Origin: Ancistrus triradiatus
Lineage: Eukaryota; Chordata; Actinopteri; Siluriformes; Loricariidae
Reading direction: 5' to 3'
DNA length: 64,000 nt
NCBI GenBank assembly: GCA_025084515.1
Contig: JAJAGP010003144.1
Location: 19,198 to 83,197, forward strand
Positions 10,301-22,017 of the stretch are shown one piece after another. The first letter of the stretch is position 1. Each line of letters starts with the position of its first letter. A model generated the notes under the pieces. That model was not told the DNA's origin and searched no databases. It worked only from the letters and a program-made list of their open reading frames with translations. The translations under genes were made by a program, and so were the position numbers.

Positions 10301-13300
10301 TTCCAATGATTCAAAGTATATGCTGTGCTTTTGTTGTCAGCTGTTTTTAAAGCTTTACACAGTTAAAGGAATTTTAGCATGCCTAATCTATGTATATGAT
10401 TACTAATACGCATAACATTTTGTATGCGCAAAACCCCCCAGAAAATCCTATTACTAGGAGGTCAATTAGATTGGTCTGCGGTCTGAGAACAAATATGGAG
10501 ACTGCGCCTGCCATGGTTATTACGTAATCATCAAATTATTTAGAACTGCATTCTGGGAAGTAATTACAATTCATTTAAAATTCTTATTTCATTGTTGGAA
10601 AACCCAGCATTTATTCTCAGATTGTTTGTTTATATAATTTGTTGTCATGCTTTAACCTATTAAATATTTGTAACTGTTTAGGAACTGGACAGAAATAACA
10701 AGTAGAAATGTAATTCGTTCAGTTCATGGGCACAACTGTAATTGCATTTATGCATCTATTAGCATTAATTGCAATTACAGGTATGACAGCTAAACATGAG
10801 CAAAACAATCACCTATAGGAGCCACGCATTCGGTCGTTCTGCGTACAAGCAAATGTGTCAGTTTGTATGTGTTTGTGAAGATTGGCTTAATAGCCCTAGC
10901 CAGAGAAAGAGATAATTTACTGGAAATGGCCAAATGGCCTTTGCACCAGGCTAATGCCCTTGGAGTCTGGTCAGGGTCATGAGGTCAAAGTGCATTACTT
11001 TACGAGTCCACAGCCAAGCTTTAGACTCAATTAACTCTCTATTCTCTGTAATTGCGTATTTCTAAATGTTCTGGTACTTCCCTGCCTATATTTGCAGTTA
11101 TTTGTAAGGGGTCAGTTTGAGGGTTATCTGATTATTCAGGTGCCCATGTAAACAAAATCTTGTAATATTCTGAAATGGAATGTCATTTCTGGATGTCTAG
11201 CGCAGTAATCCAGTTATTCAGCACATGCAAATCTCTTTCACTGTGTGTGTGTACAAAAATGGTGCCTAGAAGGAAGTGCTATTTTAAGGCTCATCTCAAA
11301 CCACATACAACTGCAGGGTCATGAGTAGACTCTGGTAACTCTGTCCCATTTTTGACCAAAAAAACCTATGCTAACCCGTTGCTTGTTTCTTGTGTTCACA
11401 TAATGGGGTTACTCCTTTAGAAAAAATAATGAAACCCTAAATAATTTATATCTCTCACACAGTAGTACTGGTACATCTTCATATTTCTTTGACTACCAGA
11501 GTGGAACCTAGTCCCATCCCTGTACTGCAGTACTAAATAACATGTCAAATCATTAGTGCGTTAGTGTAGTAGTGTATGATTTGGGATCCAACTTCAGCAG
11601 TAATATAGTGACACAGAAACAAGGCCAGCACTAAGTGCTCTGTGAAACCATACAGTCTGAAACATAAGCCACTTTCACACTGGAGGAACTTTTTCAAAGT
11701 TCTTTGAACTGTGCCCCCTTTGTCGCGTGTTAGCACCGCAGGAACTGGGGATGATTGTAGTTCTTAGAACGCTGTGTATAGGGAATTTTTTGGGCTCCCA
11801 CTTCAAGGCCTTCCCACTTCAAGTGTCTTTTCTCAGCGCATGGTAACCCTGAGTGAGCTAAGGGATTGGTCCAGGTGTGGTTACACAACTGTATAGTGAT
11901 TGGCCCAGAAGAAGGCCTGTGTTGAGCTCAACTGCCAAGTTTTAATAAACCTGTACACCGGCAGCTATATAAACAACAGATCTTTGCGATTTAAGTGACA
12001 AAAAAAACACAGACAAATGGACCAACATTGAAGTCCAGGCTTTACTGAGCCTATATATGGCAGACGAGGTACAATGTGAATTTTAGAATTTCACATCAAT
12101 ATCACACAGCATTCCTACTTGTGTTGAAAACAATAAACAAAAAGCCCTGGAACGAATGTAGTTGTTGGGGGAGCTCCACGGGGGTAAGTTCCTCCCAAAT
12201 TAATACCTAGAACTGTTTGGTGTGAAAGCAGCTATATTCACCAGTAAAGTGTCTCGAGTAGATTTAGATTACTGCAAGATAATTGTGCTTCCACTGATTA
12301 TCGACAAGTATATAACATGATGAAATAAAATATGACGTAAAATAAAACCGTGCTGGACTGCGGTGGCCTAGCAGTTAAGGTACTAAGCTATAGACCAGAA
12401 GGACCAGGGTTCAAATCTCAACTCTGCCAAACTGTAACTGTTAGGACTTTGAGAAAGACCTTTAAACCACAGTTGCATGGAATGTAAGATGGTATCAGTT
12501 GTATGTTGCTCTGGATAAGTAAGTCTGCTAAAGGACTAAGCATGAATGTGTCTCTGTTTTTATCTGCACAAATTCACTACTTTTCTTAACTGTTCAAAAT
12601 ATACTTCATCTAAACATCGTGGTGCTTCTACCTTGCCACAGCAGATGGATGTTGAACTAACAGCTTAACTACTTGTAGAGATGCAACTACATGAAATCTG
12701 ATTACACAGTGGCTGGGGTTTTTCCTATTATCAGATAGTTGTCAGTCTTCTTCACATGTAGACACACTCAGTGAACAGTGAATAGATGTCAGTGTAATCG
12801 TTTCTGTATAGTGGTGAACAGTTCCCTTGTTCTGCCTTTGTCTAAATTTGCATTTAGTTGTAGATTTCTTTACTCTGCTCTAGTGAAAGGAAGTACTGAA
12901 TCCCTTCCTCGGTATCTTGTGTATTTGTGGGTGGGTGCATGGTCTGAAATGACTGTGGCCCACTGATATAAGGTAACTGAAGTCGACTTCTTTCTGATCC
13001 CTACTGCAGAATGTCAGAATGAACTCCCAGAGCAGGCAGGAATGTGCTCTGGTTTTGTCCCTTACTTGTTGGTAGGATACACCTCACTGCCACCAGTCCT
13101 CCTCCTCTGGTCCCCTGAGTGGTTTTTAGTGCCATAAAAACTCCATTTGCTGGCCGTTATAGGTCTGAAGCAGAGCAGAGCCTCAGCTCTCCTTGTGTTT
13201 GTCTTTGACCAGATGAACTTATTTAAGATGTTTAAGGAGGAGAAGCCCTCTCTCTGGGGTTAAAGGAATCCAGAGAGGTTTAAGCTTTTCACCCCAAGTG

Positions 13301-13871
13301 ACGAGGTCAAGGCTTAGATATGTCCTGAATGGGGGACAAGGAGAGAACATGTCCTATTGGTCTCGAGGAGCCTCAGCTGACCTCTTGCCAAACCTTTTGC
13401 TTTTTCAACCTTGAAGATTTATGGGTTGCCAGAGCCGATACAGAGAAGAGTTTATTGTTGTTGTTTTTTGTTTGTTTGTTTTTTGGCAGTGTATTTTGGT
13501 GACCTTGGTGGAGTATGAAATGAGTGTGGTGAAGCAATGTTTCATGTCCCCTTCTGTGTGACCCCTCTACCCCTTCTACAGGGGGCTTTTCCCTCAGCTT
13601 GTTTGCCAGAGATTTGTCTTGCGTGGAGAGGCTTAGCGTAGGCAGGCCTTTGTGCAGGTGACAGAAGCGTAGCAGGGGAATTGATGGAGCCTCCCTGATG
13701 CCTTACAGCTCACAGCCCGGGGGTAAGGACGAATGGTGAAGGATAGCGTGTGTGGGTAGTGTGCAGTCACGGCTCTGTGGGTCACAAAAGCCCCCGGCAA
13801 AGGCGTTTGCCACTGCCACAGAAATCAACTGAAGCAGAGCTGTCTGACACTGACACCAAACATGCACCCAT

Positions 13872-13917
<46 letters not shown>

Positions 13918-13920
13918 GTG

Positions 13921-13956
<36 letters not shown>

Positions 13957-16054
13957 TATATACACACACATACACACACTGCAAACATCCTTACTTTTAT
14001 ACTGTTGCACACGCCTAAATGCACTCTAACAATGTAATGTTGAACAGAAAGACAATGAGTGTAAGTGACCCATGTGGTTATTCAGTTTAACAGAGACCAT
14101 GTTTCCTTATTTATTTTGTGTCTGGATAGGTTTTAACAATATATTGCGTCATCCGCGATATCGCAGAATCTCAACCTGCAATAGTCACATGACACAGGCT
14201 GCAATAGTCAGACAGGCCTGAGGCCCTCCATTACGTTACTCTACATTAACACTACATTACGTCCCACAGGAAAAAAACTTAGCAAGTCTGCAATTTTCAT
14301 CCCTGTCTCATCCATGTAACTTCTAGAGAAGATACATATAGTTTAATCAGTTTACTGTCTTAGCAAATAATTACAAAAGACACTAACATAAAGTAGGTGC
14401 TTGTTCACACTGGTTTTCATACATTGCTACAATTTATGTTGATTTGACCATTTTCTCAGCACCATCATCCTCTCTATGAAGAAAGAATGCTCAAGGTCTT
14501 GTGTATATTATTTATGTACTCTCCAGTGCAAGAAACTTTGTGCTAAATACCACAAAGGAATAACCTGATTTATTTAGCTAGTTTGCTAAGGTTTTTATCG
14601 AAAATGTTTCTGTTTCTTAGGTAACTACTTACACAGATGTATTCATTGCTATACCATTAAATTTATCCTCAATTATGTTTTTAATGCAGACTTTCCATAT
14701 TTAGTGCAAAAGTGAATGTTGGTCTGCACATAATTACATTTAATACTTTAGCAGACACCTTATCCAGAGCGACTTACAACTGATACAGTCTTACAATGCC
14801 AGCAATTGTCTTGAGCAAAATGTCTTACTTAAGGACCCAACAGTGACAACTTGGCAGAGGTGGGATATGAACCCTGGACATTCTAGTCTAGAGTGCAGTA
14901 CCTTAATCTCTAATCCACCATGTCCCACGAAGCACAAGCTTTATCACAAAAAAACACAAAATGAATCACAATATGAAGTTTTTCCCCAATACCGCTCAGC
15001 AGTCTTGAGGCAATATGAAAATCTGTTGTTCCCATTTCTTTAATGCTTACCTATGTATTTCTGTGAAGATCCAATAATGAATATCAAAATCTTTATAGCC
15101 AACCTAAAAACTGATAACCTCTTAAAAATATGCATTTTTCTTGTGACACACTAAGCATGGATCTAATATTAACATGTTCTGGTTTAGACAGCTGTTCCAA
15201 GGTAGGAGTACTAAGCTTGAATGCCTAAGGAGTAAAGAAACAATTAGATTTGTCACTAGGTCGTAGAAGAGACTCCGGTTTGTTTTATTAGAGCTCCACT
15301 TTCCCGGGCTCCTCTTATCTGCACACCTTTAGGGCCGTTTGTTTACCCCTGCCTGTCCTCCACCCCAGCTGGCCCCGACCCCAGCCCTGTCTGAGCACGC
15401 ACTATTGTGCTCATGCTCAAGACCGTGTCCTTTCTCTGCACCAGTGAGCCTCACTGTCTCTCACACTATATAAGAGACAGAGGAAAGGTAAAAGCCAGAG
15501 AGATAGCAAAGCCTTTTAGAGACAGCAAGAAAAGAATGAAAAAGGAAAGTCAGAAGGAACAGGGAAGAGCAGGCTATTATTTTCATACAGTTTTGATTCG
15601 TAAGGCTTATGTGGATTGTGTTGAAGGTACTAGATGATTGTGGGTTTCCGTGCAGGTCTATGACAGGTGTGTAGGCTGGTATGCAGGTAAGAGTGCAGTT
15701 TGACAGAGAATGTAGTACAAAGTGTGGAAGCTCAGTCTTCACTCTTTATGCAAACAGGTAAGAGGGAGGGGGAGCAGCAGCTGTCAGCTGAGGGGGAATG
15801 CAGCACCTCTACAAAGATGCCTGTTAAAGCATCGTCTCGCATGAGGTGTTAAAGGGAGGTGCTAGGCCAGGGGCCCTAGTGAGGAAAGATACTGCAAATG
15901 ATTGAAAGACAGGAGGGTGAGAGTGAATGACAGAGAAAGCTATTTGATATTCTTATGTTCAGGATGTTACATAGTCACAAAGAAGCAGTACATAAAGAGC
16001 CAGTTATGCCCTTTAAGGAATCTTTACAGAGGAGGCGTTTTCACTTGAGCTAGC

Positions 16055-16111
<57 letters not shown>

Positions 16112-19100
16112 AGACTGGTTTTGATGTGTGGAAAACATTCTCGTCTTTTGTTTGACACATGTGCATGCGATTGATGTTGTGTGGCAATATACTCGCAGGC
16201 TTTATAAATCTTGCTAAAGGGTTTCCATACTCTGGCCTCATTACACTTTACCACAGCAGTCAGTTGTAAAAGCAGATCTTTGATTCCGACCATGTCTTTG
16301 TAGTTTATTAGATTGATTATGGTCAGAACTATAAAATGTACACAAAGCAGGTATTAGCAACCCGCTATTACTTCAGTATATCAGTACTTTAAATGCTTCT
16401 CTGTTGATTCAGCTGCAGTTTCTGGGACTATAGTCAGCAGGAAGTCCACTTTCAGTGCACATGGGGCACACTGTGTGTGACTATTCATTCATTGTTCTCC
16501 AAATGTGAGCACTGCCACTCTGTTTGTTAAAGAGACTGTAAATCCTCAAAGGCCCCAGACCTAATGTAGTAAGCAATTTTGTCCTGTAGAGGGTGAGTCC
16601 GTGCACAACTCATTTCCTTCAGAACGTTTAAAAGGCCATCATAGAAGAAAATTTAGATCGATTCCATAAACTTGAGAGATAACAGTGTAACAGTGTGTCA
16701 TTACAGCTTGGGAAGTGTTTACACCAACATGGAAGTGGTTTGTTCTTTGTTTGGGAGCTGAGGTAACCAATGAATAGTGGCTGAAACAGACTTCACGTAC
16801 AGGTTCACTTCCATGTTCGAACACAAAACTCATCATTATGACAACTTCTTAAGAAGCTGTGTTGTTCGATGAATATGGCATCACATGTTGTATGACACAG
16901 CATGATTTAGCATAAATTCAAATGTTACCAGTCATCACCAGTAACCAAAAACCACACAAGTGGAAAACACCAGTATCAGTTCTCACATTTTTTACGTACG
17001 TCATGTAGTTTATTATGTAATATGTGTGGTGAGGAGAAGAACCAAAAAAAGAGTTGTTAAATGAGCAGTGATAACAGTGCTGCAATGCTAATATGACCAG
17101 CAACACATGCAGGATAGAAGTGTACTACACAAGTAAAATGGGTGAACAGAAATGTCACAAATCCATGTTGTTATGGGTCATCACTGCGTATTAACTTGCT
17201 GAGGTTTTAAGTATTACTAACTGAACTACAGTGGTGCTTGAAAGTTTGTGAACCCCTTAGAATTTTTTGTACTTCTGCATAAATGTGATCTAAAACATCA
17301 TCAGATTTTCACACAAGTCCTAAAGTAGATCAAGAGAACCCAGTTAAACAAATGAGACAAAATATTATACTTGGTCATTTATTTATTGAGGGAAATGATC
17401 CAATATGACATATTAGTGAGTGGCAAAAGTATGTGAACCTTTGCTTTCAGTATCTGGTGTGACCCCCCTGTGCAGCAATAACTGTTAAACTAAATGTTTT
17501 CCTGTAGCTGTTGATCAGTCCTGCACACCGGCTTGGAGGATTTTAGCCCATTCCTCCGTCCGTACAGAACAGCTTCAGCTCTGGGATGTTGGTGGGTTTC
17601 CTCACATTAGCTGCTCGCTTCAGGTCCTTCCACAACATTTCCATTGGATTAAGGTCAGGACTTTGACTTGGCCATTCCAAAACATGAAACTTTATTCTTC
17701 TGTAAAAAAAACCATCCTTTGGTAGAAACGGCTTGTGTGCTTAGGGTCGTTGTCTTGCTTGCATGACCCACCTTCTCTTGAGATTCAGTTCATGGACAGA
17801 TGTCCTGACATTTTTCCTTAGGAATTCTCTGATAGAATTCAGAATTCATTGTTTACATCAATGATGGGTAAGGAGGGGCACACTCCTGCATTTTAGAGCA
17901 GGAAGTGAGAATGCTCCCTACTCTTTCATAGCCACATGCTGAGTAGTTAGGGCTCAGTGTTTTGAGTTAAACGTGTCTTAAAGTCTAGTATTAAACACAG
18001 GTCTTTCTGCAAATAAGCACACTTCTTTGTGTTGTTGTGAAAGTGCTATGATTTTTTATTGTACAACTGTTGCCTTGTAGTTACTTGCAATTTACAAAGA
18101 AAGATTGCATTCAGATTCTGGTGAAACTTGGAAATTGGACTTTTAAATTTGTTCATTTCAGTTTATATAGTGGTGAAAGACTTCAAGAAAATTAACAAAT
18201 TAAAATATTCTTTCATTCTTTCTTTGTTTTATTCATTCATTTTTATACCTGCTTAATGAAGCAGTCAGGGACTATTAATATTTGTATTAAAATTATAAAA
18301 TAGTATTAAAATACAATATAAAATTGACTTTTGTTAGGTATAGTGGTGCTTGAAAGTTTGTGAAACCTTTAAAATGTTCTATATTTCTCCATAAATATGA
18401 ACTTTAACATCATCAGAATTTCACAAATGTCTTAAAAATAGAGAGAGAACCCAGCTGAACAAATGAGTTTAATTCTTAATTTATTCTTAATATTTTGAAT
18501 ATTGACAAAAATATTGTATTTGGTCATTTATGTGTTCAGGACATGATCCAAGGTTACGTATCTGTGACTGAAAAAATTATGTGAACCTTTGATTCCAGCA
18601 TCTAGTGTGACCCCATGAGCAGTGATAACTGCATATACACATTTATGTATCTATTATCAGCCCGCACGTTGGATTTTGATCACATTTCTTGGTGCAGAAC
18701 AGCTTCAACTCTGACATTTATATATTATACCAAATCTAAGATTATATAAATATAAATATTAAAGGTTATAAAGCTTAAGATAAGGTTCTATGGCTACAAT
18801 GCAGTGTTTTTCTTTCTCCAGATATCATGGTTTTCTTTTAAAACACAAAGCTCTAGTTTCAAAATGTTTTTTCCAATAACCTTCTTGATATTCCATGTGC
18901 CATGTGATGGGCTTCAGTGTTCTTTTTGTAGAGCAGTGGCTTTCTCCATGCAACCCTGCCACTATTGTTGTACAGTGTCCTCCTTATGGTGGACTCATAA
19001 ACATTAACATTTGACAGTATGAGAGAGAAAGTCTGGAATTGTTGTGCAACAATAAATCAGTAGTATTAAACTTAGAATAATTGCTTAGAAGTCATCCTGG

Positions 19101-20411
19101 GTTTATGACACACCTTGCTCTTGGATTGATCTTAATTGATCGAAAAGCAACAGTCTTGACATTTCTCAATGGGTACACAATCTGTTGTACTATGGATTGG
19201 TGGAGTCAAAACTATTTAAAGATGGGTTTTTCAAACCTGATGAGCAATAGCAACTCTTTTCTGATGTCATCAGCAAGACTTTTTGTTCGTCCCATGATAT
19301 ACTTCCACAAACATGTTTTGAATATCAGTATGAGTGTGAACTCATGTCATCCATTGATTATCATCCCATTGATTGGCAACACCTGACTCTAATTTCACCT
19401 TCAACTAGCTGCTAATCCTAGGGGTTCACATACTTTTACCACTCACAGATATGTAACATGGGATTGTTTTCCTCAATAAATGAATAACCAAGTATAATAT
19501 TTTTGTCTTGTTTATTTAATTGTGTTATTTGTATCTGCTTTTAGAACTTGTTATATGCTTGTTAGAACTTGGTCTACAGGAAACTCTAAATGATTCACAA
19601 ATTTTCAAGAACCATTGTATGCGTACCTAAGATGTAGTGCAATACACGTACAATTAATTTGGAGGAAAAAAACAAAAGAATCAAAATATTTTCAGCGTAA
19701 TTTGAATCAATTCGTAAGAATTAACGCACAGCCTTGATTTTCGTACACATTGTAATGGTCTGTTTTGAGCAGTAGAGGGCAGTGTATACATTTTTACTTT
19801 TATAATGCAAAACATTTTATACGGCAGAATTAATATTTTGATAAAGGTTTTGTGACACTGCAGAAAGACAGTAAATACGTTAATACTGTTCTTGTTCACG
19901 TTTTATAATTGTAAACACCCTATACTTCTGTTTCCTCTGTGTTTGTCCACAGTCGGTCTACAACTTGGCCAATGTGGCATGTAAGTGTCATGGGGTCTCG
20001 GGTTCCTGCAGTTTGAAGACATGCTGGTTGCAGCTGGCTGATTTCCGGCGTGTGGGTGAATTCCTGAAGGAGAAGTATGATAGTGCCACTGCCATGCGCA
20101 TCAACCGACGTGGCAAATTGGAGCAGGTGAACCAGCGCTTCAACGCACCCACAGCTGAGGACCTGGTGTACATTGACCCAAGTCCAGACTACTGCCTGCG
20201 CAATGAAAGCACGGGCTCACTGGGCACACATGGGCGCCTCTGCAACAAGACTTCAGAGGGCATGGACGGCTGTGAGCTTATGTGCTGCGGCCGCGGCTAC
20301 GACCAGTTCAAGACCTACAAGCATGAGCGCTGTCACTGCAAGTTCCACTGGTGCTGCTATGTCAAGTGCAAGCGCTGCACATCACTTGTTGACCAATTCG
20401 TCTGCAAGTAG
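7280..20411 (+). CDS. wnt5b: Wnt5b secreted ligand (4 coding exons)
   Basis: Coding exons are 7280-7392, 8171-8418, 9969-10261 and 19953-20411. All borders are GT/AG and phases agree, giving 370 residues. An N-terminal signal peptide (about residues 1-33, hydrophobic 'VRVLLALAII') precedes 'NSWW', the usual Wnt5 mature start. The mature part has the 24 cysteines typical of Wnts. The 'CKCHGVSGSC' motif carries Ser234, the residue that Porcupine palmitoleoylates in the family, and the C-terminal domain ends in 'VDQFVCK'. Potential N-glycosylation sites include NCS, NTS, NES and NKT. Wnt5 proteins signal mainly through Frizzled/Ror2 in planar polarity and convergent extension. The first ATG in frame (7280) has purines at -3 and +4. 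I chose wnt5b over wnt5a by close resemblance to remembered zebrafish Wnt5b and by the adipor2 neighbour. Confidence 0.95.
7393..8170. other. wnt5b intron 1
   Basis: 778 bp, with a gtaaga donor and a tctctacacag acceptor. No transposon was recognised. A 26-bp stretch at 7527-7552 ('ctgagaacaaatgtggag') is closely repeated in intron 3 near 10477-10502. Confidence 0.85.
8171..8418 (+). CDS. wnt5b: wnt5b coding exon 2
   Basis: Encodes the amino-terminal Wnt core from 'SLAMNPIQRPEMYIIG' through 'RRWNCSTVDN' to 'GRVMQI'. The conserved 'CQYQFRQRRWNC' block is intact. It ends in phase 1 at a 'gtaacc' donor. Confidence 0.95.
8580..8965. promoter_or_regulatory. CpG-rich segment in wnt5b intron 2
   Basis: This stretch holds clustered CpGs (for example 'tctgcgtcgcggaggcgcat' and 'acgcgccgcgtcgtcggagc') in contrast to the AT-rich flanks. 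It could be an intragenic CpG island, an enhancer or an internal promoter for a shorter transcript. There is no TATA box or conserved ORF. Function is inferred from base composition only. Confidence 0.35.
9390..9545 (+). repeat. Degenerate SINE fragment
   Basis: Fragments of the SINE family seen at 22018 remain recognisable: 'caaactgccactgtttgaacaag', 'agtcccttaacca' and the 3' tail 'gtgtctgctaaatgctgtac'. The A and B boxes are mostly lost. Confidence 0.55.
9969..10261 (+). CDS. wnt5b: wnt5b coding exon 3
   Basis: Encodes 'SREAAFTYAISAAGV' through 'CREGELSTCGCSRAARP', 'WGGCGDNVNYGYRFAREF' and 'MNLQNNEAGRM', all highly conserved Wnt5 blocks. It ends in phase 0 at 'atg|gtgaga'. Confidence 0.95.
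10736..10780. promoter_or_regulatory. Palindromic homeodomain-site cluster
   Basis: A 45-bp stretch begins with 'ctgtaattgca' and ends with its exact complement 'tgcaattacag'. Between them lie 'atgcat' and 'attagcattaat', giving several TAAT cores and a POU/octamer-like core. It sits in a repeat-free part of the intron. A homeodomain/POU enhancer element is an inference from motif density. Confidence 0.35.
11667..12233 (+). mobile_element. Harbinger-like nonautonomous element
   Basis: The ends are inverted ('agccactttcacac' at 11667 and 'gtgtgaaagcagct' ending at 12233, 12 of 14 matching) and flanked by ATA on both sides. At about 12018-12083 the plus strand reads 'WTNIEVQALLSLYMADEVQ', like the Myb/SANT DNA-binding domain encoded by PIF-Harbinger transposons. 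The 567-bp length and lack of a nuclease make it an internally deleted derivative. The family call rests on the Myb-like peptide and is not certain. Confidence 0.55.
12358..12545 (+). repeat. tRNA-derived SINE, full length
   Basis: The A-box region 'ggtggcctagcagttaagg', the B box 'gggttcaaatctc', the body phrase 'aaccacagttgcatggaa' and the tail 'gctctggataagtaagtctgc' follow in order. This matches the family at 22018 and 25861, with moderate divergence. Confidence 0.8.
13873..13978. repeat. Compound (CA)n-(TA)n microsatellite
   Basis: (CA)19 runs directly into a TA-rich tract with GT interruptions and ends in (CA)n again. Strong slippage is expected, so length polymorphism and assembly error are likely here. 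Confidence 0.95.
14735..14935 (-). repeat. tRNA-derived SINE, reverse orientation
   Basis: Read on the minus strand: 'ggtccagggttca'-like B box (here 'gaaccctgga' on plus), 'gtcgctctggataaggtgtc' tail and the 'ttgggtccttaagtaagac' body. Same family as 22018, inserted in the opposite direction. Confidence 0.8.
15270..15480. promoter_or_regulatory. GC-rich putative enhancer in intron 3
   Basis: A C-rich island ('ccccagctggccccgacccc') in AT-rich DNA, with a GATA-type 'cttatctgc' and a forkhead-type 'tgtttac' within 60 bp. No repeat identity is seen. A role as a wnt5b enhancer is inferred. Confidence 0.25.
16057..16109. repeat. (GT)n microsatellite
   Basis: Pure GT repeat of about 53 bp. Confidence 0.97.
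17229..17865 (-). mobile_element. Tc1-like transposon, truncated copy A
   Basis: It begins right after a TA with the terminal repeat 'cagtggtgcttgaaagtttg'. The transposase runs on the minus strand, and its C-terminal region lies here ('ccattggattaaggtcagga' is the complement of the PDLNPIE catalytic-Glu region). The element breaks off near 'catcaatgatg' with no second terminal repeat. The frame is disrupted. Confidence 0.8.
18341..19617 (-). mobile_element. Tc1-like transposon, copy B with both ends
   Basis: Terminal repeats 'tagtggtgcttgaaagtttg' (first base C to T) and 'tttcaagaaccattg' close the element, flanked by TA at 18339-18340 and 19618-19619. The interior is the same family as copy A but diverged and missing part of the transposase C-terminus. 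Remnants of the minus-strand helix-turn-helix region ('ggattggtggagtc') lie near 19193. It has many frame breaks and is inactive. Confidence 0.8.
19769..19780 (+). promoter_or_regulatory. CTCF-like core motif
   Basis: 'gcagtagagggc' matches the CTCF core CCASYAGRKGGC at 11 of 12 positions. It lies in unique sequence 170 bp before the last wnt5b exon. It is a motif match only. Confidence 0.3.
19953..20411 (+). CDS. wnt5b: wnt5b coding exon 4 (C-terminal domain)
   Basis: Encodes 'SVYNLANVACKCHGVSG' to the stop TAG at 20409-20411. It holds the lipid-acylated serine hairpin, the 'YCLRNESTGSLGTHGRLCN' block and the cysteine-rich C-terminal domain with the 'CCGRGYDQFKTYK' and 'CKFHWCCYVKCKRC' blocks used for Frizzled contact. 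The exon starts in phase 0 after 'gtccacag'. It has noticeably higher GC than its flanks. Confidence 0.96.
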   Translation, partial: SVYNLANVACKCHGVSGSCSLKTCWLQLADFRRVGEFLKEKYDSATAMRINRRGKLEQVNQRFNAPTAEDLVYIDPSPDYCLRNESTGSLGTHGRLCNKTSEGMDGCELMCCGRGYDQFKTYKHERCHCKFHWCCYVKCKRCTSLVDQFVCK

Positions 20412-21722
20412 ACAAGTATATATGTGTGGAAAGAGATGGGGGCACAGATGCCCTAAAGACACACTGAGCAATTAGCAGGCAAGAGGGATGCAGACCTTCT
20501 TGAGTTCAGAAGGAAAGATGTATGATAAGATGATAATAATAATAATAAATCAAAAGAAATGTTTAAGTATATAATTAAGTATAAGTGTGTGGTGGTCTGT
20601 AATTTCATAACACTTTTGTTTTCACCCAAGAGGCAAAAAGTGAGCTATGAGGTAAAGCGGTCAACGTTTGCTATACAGATGTTTTGTTTTGTCCTCCTCA
20701 ATGTCTCACGAGTACTCGGTTGATTTGATAATCGGCGCGAACAGTGCCGTGCGGCACTGATCCTGATGATTGTCGCTTCAGTAATAAGAAATGACCTTCA
20801 AAACTCACCCTTTATAACACTATCTACCCTGCTCACTCTTCTTCCACGGACACCCTCCACCTCTCTGCGACAGAGCTCTTAAAAATCCTTGGATCAGACA
20901 GAGACCTCAGTGGATTTTTGAACTATGGACACTGGATGATGTCGTGATGACCTGTGAAATCTGTTGCTGTGCCTGCACAGGTCCAAAATGCTGCTTTCTA
21001 GAGACATGCTGGTTTAGCAAAGGGGTTCAAAGTGAACTAGCTGCTTAGATGAAAAAAGGCAAAGGTTTTATAGTCACCTCAACACCTGACCTTTTCCAAA
21101 TGATTCAAAATGATCTCTAGGCTCTGGAATCTATCTAGTCTGGCTCCGCTTCACTGTTGTGACTTTCAAGCCTCTCTGAGCCTGCGTGCTTCATCTCGAG
21201 GAATTCCATCTCTTCCGAAGCTCTCCAGTGATAAAGGCCTTTCACAAACAGCCATGATGGGGTGACGCAGTGAGCTTCAAATGGATGAACTTTGAAAAGA
21301 GAAAGGACTGCAAAATAATATAGTAGAAAAAAAAACAGCAGTGGTTCAAATTATATTTTATTAATTGCTTGTCATGTTATACATAATATGTATTGTTCTG
21401 ATTATTATTTTTTGATACAGAGGCTTCTACTGTTGAGTTTTATATTTGCAGTGATAATATTACTTGCCATCATATATACTGGGTTATTGTTGTCAACGTC
21501 TTCCATTGTGGGGCCATGGAGTAGGATTTTACAATTGGCGTTTTGGTCAGGGAGGGAACTCTAGAACTGTACATATAACAGTCCATGTACTGTATGAAAA
21601 TGACACTTCATATTTACAAATTCCATGTCGTTACATGTTATTCCAGATTATTTGCTGACCTATGACCATATGCTTGTTGTGTATATGTATTTTCCCCACC
21701 ATTCAAATCCAATAATAATAAA
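20412..21722 (+). other. wnt5b: wnt5b 3' UTR (approximate)
   Basis: AATAAA hexamers occur at 20544-20549 and 21717-21722, so a short or a roughly 1.3-kb 3' UTR is possible. No transposon was recognised between the stop and 21700, which suits retained UTR sequence. The true cleavage site is not determined. Confidence 0.5.
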
Positions 21723-21799
21723 AAATATTAATAGTGATGCTTGTGTCTGTGCCATATTACATTCCTTCAAAATTCATCTGCTGATATTCTTTAACCACT

Positions 21800-21855
21800 T
21801 GGGTCGTTAAATAGCCATTGACTCTAAAAGTGACGTTAAATAAACAAACAAACAT
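21800..21855 (+). repeat. V-SINE tail fragment
   Basis: 'gccattgactctaaaagtgacgttaaataaac' followed by repeated 'aaac' resembles the tail of the element at 515-812. It is a 3' remnant only. Confidence 0.5.
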
Positions 21856-22017
21856 CATTAATCACTTTATACTGGTCAGTAACAGACAATCCTGCCAGCT
21901 ACAGGGACCCCATGGCTGGAATGCACCCAATGCATGCATCCCAAATTCACTCATTCACACCTAGGGACAATTTATAGTAGCCAATCCATCTGTTTTTCAA
22001 GTATCAGTAGAAACCCG

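Larger units (their letters stand above)
10262..19952. other. wnt5b intron 3 (9.7 kb)
   Basis: The largest wnt5b intron. From 10262 to about 11660, and again from 12550 to 13870 and 14940 to 16050, it contains no repeat I recognise and looks like unique, possibly regulatory, DNA. The rest holds a Harbinger-like element, two SINEs, two microsatellites and two Tc1 copies. The acceptor is 'ttgtccacag'. Confidence 0.8.

Noticed and set aside
13703..14037. Open frames of 80-95 codons on both strands
   Set aside because: They only read through the CA/TA microsatellite (Thr-His or Tyr-Ile runs). Simple repeats keep frames open by chance.
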